A stretch of DNA of 16,396 nucleotides. Source: JAHFJU01 sp964354865. GTDB lineage: Bacteria; Patescibacteriota; Gracilibacteria; UBA1369; UM-FILTER-53-11. Shown here piece after piece: positions 13,601-16,396 of the stretch. The stretch covers positions 1 to 16,396 of the forward strand of contig CAYHBN010000028.1 in assembly GCA_964354865.1 (NCBI GenBank), given 5' to 3'. How positions within the stretch are numbered: the stretch's first letter is position 1; each line of letters begins with the position of its first letter. The position numbers and the translations under genes were made by a program. The notes beneath the pieces are model-generated. The model had not been told where the DNA came from. It searched no databases and saw only the letters and a list, made by a program, of their open reading frames with translations.

Positions 13601-16396
13601 CGTTGCCGGAAAAGAAAAAATTTCTGCTTCGGCATTAGTCGATGGACTTAAAGGGAGAATCTACGATACTAAAATTACTTTTGATGAAGCTATCACGTAT
13701 CTCAAAAAATTGGAGCAACAAGGTTTTGTTGGAGTAGAAGGAACGGGCGCAGAGACAAATAATCGACCAGTATTGAAAACCTTTACCGCTCAGCGCGCGC
13801 AAGAATATTTGAAAGAATACACAACCGAAGTAGAGGCGGGTATTGAATTTGCGATGGCATTGTCTCCTGATCTTATAAAAATGCCGAAGGAATTGGTTAC
13901 GTTAATACATACATATAATTCGGATTCGTCGTCAGATGCAGCTGGTGAGTTAATGCAGTATTTGGTGTCAAAAATTGATGGCACGAAGTTGGATCCGCAA
14001 CAGTTACGTAAACTTGATATTGCAATTAACTTGATTGGGAAAAATCATGGTTTAGAACTGATTATTGATTCAACTATTGAGTCTGATTCTCCTTTTCGTC
14101 GTAGCGAGGAGCTCGCAGACATAAATCCCGCACTTGCAACTGCGCTCGCAGGCCTAAAAGGTCCAGGTGGATCGGCTGAAAAAGAAAGTCCTGATGTAGC
14201 CCCCGAGCCAATAAGAGCAGAAGCGCCAACCGCAGCAGAAAGGCCGGTTCAACCTAACTGGAGCCCAGATGAATTATCTGCACTATTTGCAGAAGCAGGT
14301 GCGGCGGTGCCTGAGGCTCCTCGTCCCAGCGCGCCAGTACGGACCGAGGCAAAAAAAAGAGTTGAAACCCCGACACAAGAAAAGACCGCTGGATCAAATC
14401 GTCCGGCGCCAGCTCTCTCTGAATCTCTCCGGGTAGAGCAACTCAAAGCTTCGATTATTGATGGCTTTACTGAGGCATTCAAGTCAGTTGAAGGTATTAG
14501 TATTAAGAATTCTCGGACCCAAAGAGTCGAATCGTTTTATGAAAATATACAAAGAGCATTCACTGATCGTGGATTAAAGGTTCGAATAAAACCAATTCAA
14601 GCTGGTGACTATTTTTTAATCGAAGATGTAAATCCACAGAGCAAGGTTCAGTGGTATGTTGTTGCTGGTCCCGGCGGTGAACAGTCTCGGGTTTTCTTTT
14701 GGGGAAAATTTAGAAATCCAAATGGCGACACATCTCGAAATCCTTCTGACTATATAACAAGCAAACCTGCTGAAATTCATCGCGAAGTAGATTTTAAGCC
14801 TGATGTAGATAATTTTAATCGCCTTGAGCTCTTTTTCCCAGGAGAAGTCAAACTAAGAACAAATGTTGTCAGCGCCGAAGCACCTCGTGCAGCCGCGCCA
14901 GATTCTCGAAACTCAACCGAAGCGCCTCAGATGAGTGAAGTTGCAGCCGCTCGATCACTAAATGCTGAGACTCTAGCACTGTATTCTAAAGCAGGTATTT
15001 CACCACAAGAAGCAGGCAGATATCCTGCTGAACTTAGTGCGGCAGGAGTTGTAACGCTGCATGAAAACAAAATCGCCGCTGAGCAGGCTATTGAATACTT
15101 TGTACCGTTAAAGGAGTACGGAGTCACGGCAGACGATATTGTTTATCTTACTAATGCGACATGGGGTGGCCGTAATCCGATCCCTGTTAAACGGGCAAAA
15201 GAATATTACGAGGCTTTTAAAGATTTGCGATCGCGCGGTGTTGAAATAAAAGGCCAGGACGTGCATGCACTCTATAGCAATAATAATATTGATCCTCAAA
15301 AAGCGAAGACTTGGTACGAGGCCTTACAAGGTCATAAGCTAAACGCTGACCATGCGTTTCATGGATTTGAAATTGCTTATTTTGTATCGAAGAATACTCC
15401 AATTGAAAAAATAGGTGAGTACTATACAATGTTGCGTTCCTCAGGTTTAAACACAAAGAGTGAAGCAGTAAGGCCTAGAGATATTGCTGACCTTATTAAA
15501 GGTGGTGTATCGCCAGAAAAAGCACGTGAATATTATGAGCAAATAAAAGAGTCGAAATATGTAATACAAGGAGAAACTATCGCCAAAGCAGTGAAAATAA
15601 ATGCGTCACCAGCCCTATTCAAAGCATATGTTGAATTAGCTGAATCGTTGGAGAAAACCGTTGATGGTTATAGTAAGCTGTATACTGGTGAAATTCCTGA
15701 TCTTATTTCTGCAAAGGTATCTTTAGAAAATATTAAAAAATATATTGATCGATTCGATGCCCGCGCAATGTGTCAGCTTACTTTAAATGGCGTCTCACTC
15801 GAAGCAGCAAAAAACTATAGTAAAGAATTTAGTTGGCAACAAGTCCGTGATTTTGTGAAAGGCGGTTTGTCTTCTGAAAAGGCGAAAAAGTACGAAAAAT
15901 TTGCAAAACGATTCGAGGTTGGAGAAGACATTCTTGCCCTTGATAAGGCCGGGGTTGATATAGAAGTTGCAGCGCAATTTGATAAAACAGCCGGAATCGA
16001 AGATGTTATTGAATTGATGAAGCTCAAGGTTGATCCCACAACTGCTAATGAAGCAGCAATCCGACTATGGAGTTTCGGCATGGTTGTTGAATTTGCACAA
16101 AAAGGCTTGTCGCTCAAAGCGGTGCTTGACTTTGCGCCTCGCTTTCAGCCACACGATATTAAAGTTTTATTGACTAATAAAGTTTATCACAACGCCGCTA
16201 ATCACTATGCAGAACGTTTCTCTGGTTACGATATCGTTGCGCTCCGTGTTAACTCAAGTAGCACGGTGGTGCTTCCTGAAATTGCGAATAAATATGATAC
16301 CCGATTTAGTGCAAAGGATATCCTAAATTTATATAAAAATGGAATCGACTATAAAATTGCAAATGCGTTTAACGAGACATTTAGCGCTCAAGATAT
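7614..16396 (+). CDS. Giant modular repeat protein, at least 2,927 residues (3' end outside window)
   Basis: One frame stays open from ATG 7614 to the window edge; I read it codon by codon and saw no stop. An in-frame TAA (7611-7613) directly precedes the ATG, so it is the first possible start. There is no signal peptide. Approximate layout: 1-330 mixed globular region; a basic patch with RRRKR at 335-344; 375-930 mostly helical; 941-982 Gly/Ala-rich hydrophobic stretch followed by a Gly/Arg-rich part to about 1120; 1222-1693 Ala/Glu/Lys-rich coiled coil; 1717-1751 Pro linker; 1793-1915 helical domain; 1920-1965 Pro/Ala linker; 1987-2054 FtsK-gamma-like winged helix, then helices to 2180; linker; 2272-2415 alpha/beta domain; linker; from 2440 onward helical repeats. 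Only five Cys codons were seen. No homologue was recognised as a whole, and function is unknown. A large cell-envelope, scaffold or effector protein fits the layout. A phage tape-measure protein is a less likely alternative, as no phage genes are nearby. Confidence 0.95.
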   Translation, partial: MAPETKIDTLDVRERKSTEQELAALRNQLKGQDIAKIKGTAEGIDAPTSLIDFFKDIYSKIGIPNVAENVLKDMETLFRKKTNRSLAEIHGYAISNGILTVKFNENDDTAEILDLPLFPAQLSDLSAEITREEPKNNYALSAHEGGSKIESAIIIVGGVDATPFSEKGMSAKEYEKKVTDAKFLLALDLNRFTPSTQTLITEHRSELETLSTQSDFSRAAMNANFELNGRTVEESRERIFGATGVYNIVLAFQRILDIYTAENIRRSKTKLEFQIGSRVGDVNGQDERFSQATVTQGSVENNLDSTGNPRDELQITDSVGAAVYSAAAGDDVPVRVRRRKRTPRTDEVTGKDEVPAKGTETDKKIDPELEKNIPVKISADRNARQFEGQSDNADALAMPAMGTIETKMYADYAQRDLMKIYGAKGRDAFIEGIRKLPASDSVAQIIEASLEELAKKNPQDAVLALQQMLSDANDETTKQLVKIVRNNIKTAENPSKKAVWELLLAQLYLGAGPFSTKAMGEIFDTIRKINIAEISPQEKQMIDLQKQYFEMYVRRTAADQLVETQLSMLEGGLEEKDDVEKFQATERTKQDIANDLANIGWSTFDKDEEAYYGSRHVLEMLSMLLKYDYPNNPKANPNPITYYLDSIASGKLSDNSEINIDTKNISVPLHDYHGRPIDLSSKAVNGIVSLSSLFDEVFASAKEEVRLYKEYSNGKENIDNHNSFGTTKKFGYTNDNGDIESIFNTLGLNGDVSSFNEESLDAKAQELFTRKINGLIEAKHYDEARSLCLDILKAKIDERAKKDYSKYFVENFNSERRNLVKEGWQGKLEAQAKLEIAQQLGIKDSTDMGDDYDVSKFGIEGKDGKIITDLGIYKAFIAGQQLDRMAQMKVYEEKTRDFNKNDITLDLTPFEQTVYDQFVDVSGLTTWSLRDENADFWTDVGISIAELVGISLITMGVGTFIGAAAGVGRGIAVGAEVAAGGARTGRSWITATRLGERVARISTRAGNAIRTGREGSWLDRNVGEGVRLLNRSHTAADGARFGARVGGGFKNAAAGGLKLAGESVLFQAQEMALRGDLPDSGTDYLFQLGTTMATLGAGKLAHKATGRYMKAASSPTILGMARTGARTTMDFSGQLISGMAVSSYQNLVSNTLGFTNLDQLQAMGKIDDMGNLTSGGGYWYNEFVRNKEWKEFAHTTAVTFALFRPRANGGAHSPLSESAPLDSLKASVESHATKLEAKRAELTEVEKRISEIDAEIAGLKEVKKNVDNTSVEEAKVTKLEQEFAELQTKEIELGEVCKVLETRISDAQTADPNADVTVIEADLALVKGEYNLAREATDKTGKKLTKAHEAVANKKALRDTSSEEAEVTRTKDELKALQKAYDKLVKADAEQSEIDQSQSDLTKAETAYERAVKTLADKKAERKTSTKDAEKGAVSIREAAQKKRAELKGKAAKIRRDITAAEWNVKSATKRHDIAVEAEAAVQQRAEAEANAEAARVEAAKNKAESEARIAAEAKAQAVKDAQNIADAKNKIDELKTLDAEIKKEHARCEAEKGKAEADKVLKDAYDRIIKALTTPDKVPTILEVQREYVRELKEKQKVAEAQKAKDAESITRKNQKDFDKAFSGKSDQEKVEALDFAEAILRKESGRDPTKDEILERATKDELAEQAAEKAKAKAEREEAIAEAARVAAANPKGKKDKGKKVKVTVNINGQTGTGPAPEAQAGPKPKPAPEAQAAPEPKPAPRPSPEPRAWEDTPDIDAEFAETPVARRALPGPEPEAGARSRKAFAAESLPVTPKLVQKLSHVETTQLRKSVEDHILPEDLCAALKADPTLYDVLSRVYSPKRIEQMRALVDEYAQYGDAEFARGVFDALAKGEALLPARTLENRHPKEGKTVLSQWELDALLEAVNRDPDNSDPDVPPPAPAVAAAPRPMNTDAAPAAEKAVKAPPAAEAAPRAPVAPAEAPILTRIREAHAALRSKVERISPDTKFEAAVRFVAGKEKISASALVDGLKGRIYDTKITFDEAITYLKKLEQQGFVGVEGTGAETNNRPVLKTFTAQRAQEYLKEYTTEVEAGIEFAMALSPDLIKMPKELVTLIHTYNSDSSSDAAGELMQYLVSKIDGTKLDPQQLRKLDIAINLIGKNHGLELIIDSTIESDSPFRRSEELADINPALATALAGLKGPGGSAEKESPDVAPEPIRAEAPTAAERPVQPNWSPDELSALFAEAGAAVPEAPRPSAPVRTEAKKRVETPTQEKTAGSNRPAPALSESLRVEQLKASIIDGFTEAFKSVEGISIKNSRTQRVESFYENIQRAFTDRGLKVRIKPIQAGDYFLIEDVNPQSKVQWYVVAGPGGEQSRVFFWGKFRNPNGDTSRNPSDYITSKPAEIHREVDFKPDVDNFNRLELFFPGEVKLRTNVVSAEAPRAAAPDSRNSTEAPQMSEVAAARSLNAETLALYSKAGISPQEAGRYPAELSAAGVVTLHENKIAAEQAIEYFVPLKEYGVTADDIVYLTNATWGGRNPIPVKRAKEYYEAFKDLRSRGVEIKGQDVHALYSNNNIDPQKAKTWYEALQGHKLNADHAFHGFEIAYFVSKNTPIEKIGEYYTMLRSSGLNTKSEAVRPRDIADLIKGGVSPEKAREYYEQIKESKYVIQGETIAKAVKINASPALFKAYVELAESLEKTVDGYSKLYTGEIPDLISAKVSLENIKKYIDRFDARAMCQLTLNGVSLEAAKNYSKEFSWQQVRDFVKGGLSSEKAKKYEKFAKRFEVGEDILALDKAGVDIEVAAQFDKTAGIEDVIELMKLKVDPTTANEAAIRLWSFGMVVEFAQKGLSLKAVLDFAPRFQPHDIKVLLTNKVYHNAANHYAERFSGYDIVALRVNSSSTVVLPEIANKYDTRFSAKDILNLYKNGIDYKIANAFNETFSAQD
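10434..10559 (+). other. Gly/Ala-rich hydrophobic segment of the giant protein
   Basis: Residues 941-982 start with an uncharged run (IAELVGISLITMGVG) followed by small-residue GxxxG-like steps (FIGAAAGVGRGIAVGAEVAAGG). It is the only strongly hydrophobic stretch noticed in the frame, long enough for one or two membrane passes or a buried helical hairpin. A Gly/Arg-rich, weakly hydrophobic region continues to about residue 1120. No charge pattern proves membrane insertion. Confidence 0.55.
11277..12692 (+). other. Long Ala/Glu/Lys-rich coiled-coil region of the giant protein
   Basis: Residues about 1222-1693 are dominated by A, E, K, D, Q and L with heptad-like spacing (for example KRAELTEVEKRISEIDAEI) and almost no Pro or Gly. 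Fully helical, this would make a rod of several hundred residues, possibly folding back in places. A Lys/Gly tail (KGKKDKGKK) ends it, just before the first Pro linker. Antisense ORFs over this part arise from its Ala-codon bias. Confidence 0.75.
12762..12869 (+). repeat. Three-copy 36-base tandem repeat coding a Pro-rich linker
   Basis: Units start at 12762, 12798 and 12834. Copies one and two share a 22-base identical opening and encode PAPEAQAGPKPK and PAPEAQAAPEPK. The third is degenerate (PAPRPSPEPRAW). It lies inside the giant gene and makes an extended Pro/Ala linker between the coiled coil and the next domain. Copy number could vary between strains through slippage. Confidence 0.85.
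13572..13775 (+). other. FtsK-gamma-like winged-helix domain within the giant protein
   Basis: Residues 1987-2054 follow the order of the FtsK/SpoIIIE gamma domain: an opening D-x3-EAAVRFV helix, then KISASALVDGL in place of the family's KAS-x-S-x-LQR helix, then a third helix with the YLKKLEQQGFVG recognition-helix pattern, and a short wing ending at RPVL. In FtsK this domain binds the KOPS sequence. The match is by eye, and DNA binding here is inferred. No FtsK ATPase motor is present in the visible part. Confidence 0.55.
15480..16396 (+). repeat. Array of about 25-residue helical repeats in the giant protein (continues past window)
   Basis: Units recur with the pattern [DE]-[IV]-x2-L-x3-[GK]-[VIL]-[SD]-x-E-x-A-x2-[YF]-x3-F, a helix, a Gly turn and a second helix. 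Clear units begin at residues 2623, 2693, 2717, 2742, 2771, 2796, 2822, 2847, 2872 and 2901, and the next starts at about 2926 at the edge. The step is 24-26 residues, or 29 where four extra residues are inserted. More diverged units precede it from about residue 2440 (14931). The units are similar only at protein level, so the array is old. It resembles alpha-solenoid repeats in general; I do not recognise the family. Confidence 0.75.

Noticed and set aside
11834..14482. Several antisense frames of 60-110 codons, rich in Ala and Ser, opposite the giant gene
   Set aside because: They mirror the Ala/Glu-rich codons of the sense strand, lack start signals or motifs, and the sense frame is continuous.
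7614..16396. Giant protein as a phage tape-measure protein
   Set aside because: The hydrophobic and coiled-coil segments would fit, but no capsid, tail, portal or lysis gene is nearby, and the Pro-linked small domains with a solenoid tail are not typical.
1..16396. Alternative genetic code with UGA as glycine (Gracilibacteria/SR1 type)
   Set aside because: No in-frame TGA was seen in the giant gene, glycine uses GGN codons, and the transporter gene ends naturally at TGA.
1..16396. CRISPR arrays, tRNA or rRNA genes, insertion sequences
   Set aside because: None was seen; there are no regularly spaced identical repeats, cloverleaf-like segments or transposase motifs, and gaps between genes are all under 120 bases.

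Overview
The window looks like a piece of a Candidate Phyla Radiation (Patescibacteria/Parcubacteria-type) bacterial genome. The grounds are a C-terminal fragment of a four-knuckle zinc-ribbon protein that I associate with these genomes, short gaps between genes, eight of eight complete gene starts without a recognisable Shine-Dalgarno sequence, and one very large repeat-containing gene. The genetic code appears standard: TGG is used for Trp, the transporter gene ends in TGA, and no in-frame TGA occurs inside the roughly 2,900-codon giant frame. This argues against the UGA-recoding Gracilibacteria/SR1 groups. The lineage is an inference from gene content, not from a marker gene.

Left part (1-5631). 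After the zinc-ribbon fragment comes a thioredoxin reductase (385-1320) with a near-consensus promoter only 9 bases before its ATG. Next is an AT-rich pair of convergent genes: a TIR-domain protein (1338-2246, +) and a class II Fic-domain protein (2273-3253, -). Both belong to families acting on nucleotide cofactors and common in toxin, defence and effector settings, so this pair looks like an accessory insertion. Upstream of fic, on the same minus strand, lie an aspartase/fumarase-superfamily lyase (3348-4814) and a HAD-type phosphatase/phosphomutase (4897-5631).

Middle part (5632-7497). An 18-base gap separates the HAD gene from a divergent PAP2 phosphatase gene, and that gap holds overlapping -10 elements for both directions. 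The PAP2 gene is followed after 9 bases by an MFS-type transporter, so the two probably form a membrane-protein operon.

Right part (7475-16396). A well-formed promoter (TTGAGA-N17-TATACT, extended TGn) overlaps the end of the transporter gene. It is followed by a leader of about 104 bases with a GC-rich hairpin, and then by one uninterrupted reading frame from 7614 to the window edge: at least 2,927 residues with no stop. I checked this frame codon by codon. The predicted protein has no N-terminal signal peptide. In order it shows a helical N-terminal third, a Gly/Ala-rich hydrophobic segment, about 470 residues of Ala/Glu/Lys-rich coiled coil, and four small domains or segments joined by Pro/Ala linkers. 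One of the domains resembles the FtsK gamma winged helix. The frame ends in a degenerate array of about 25-residue helical repeats that is cut by the window edge. This giant modular protein is the most unusual thing in the window. I cannot assign its function.

No tRNA, rRNA, CRISPR array or insertion sequence was recognised. No gap without a gene exceeds 120 bases.
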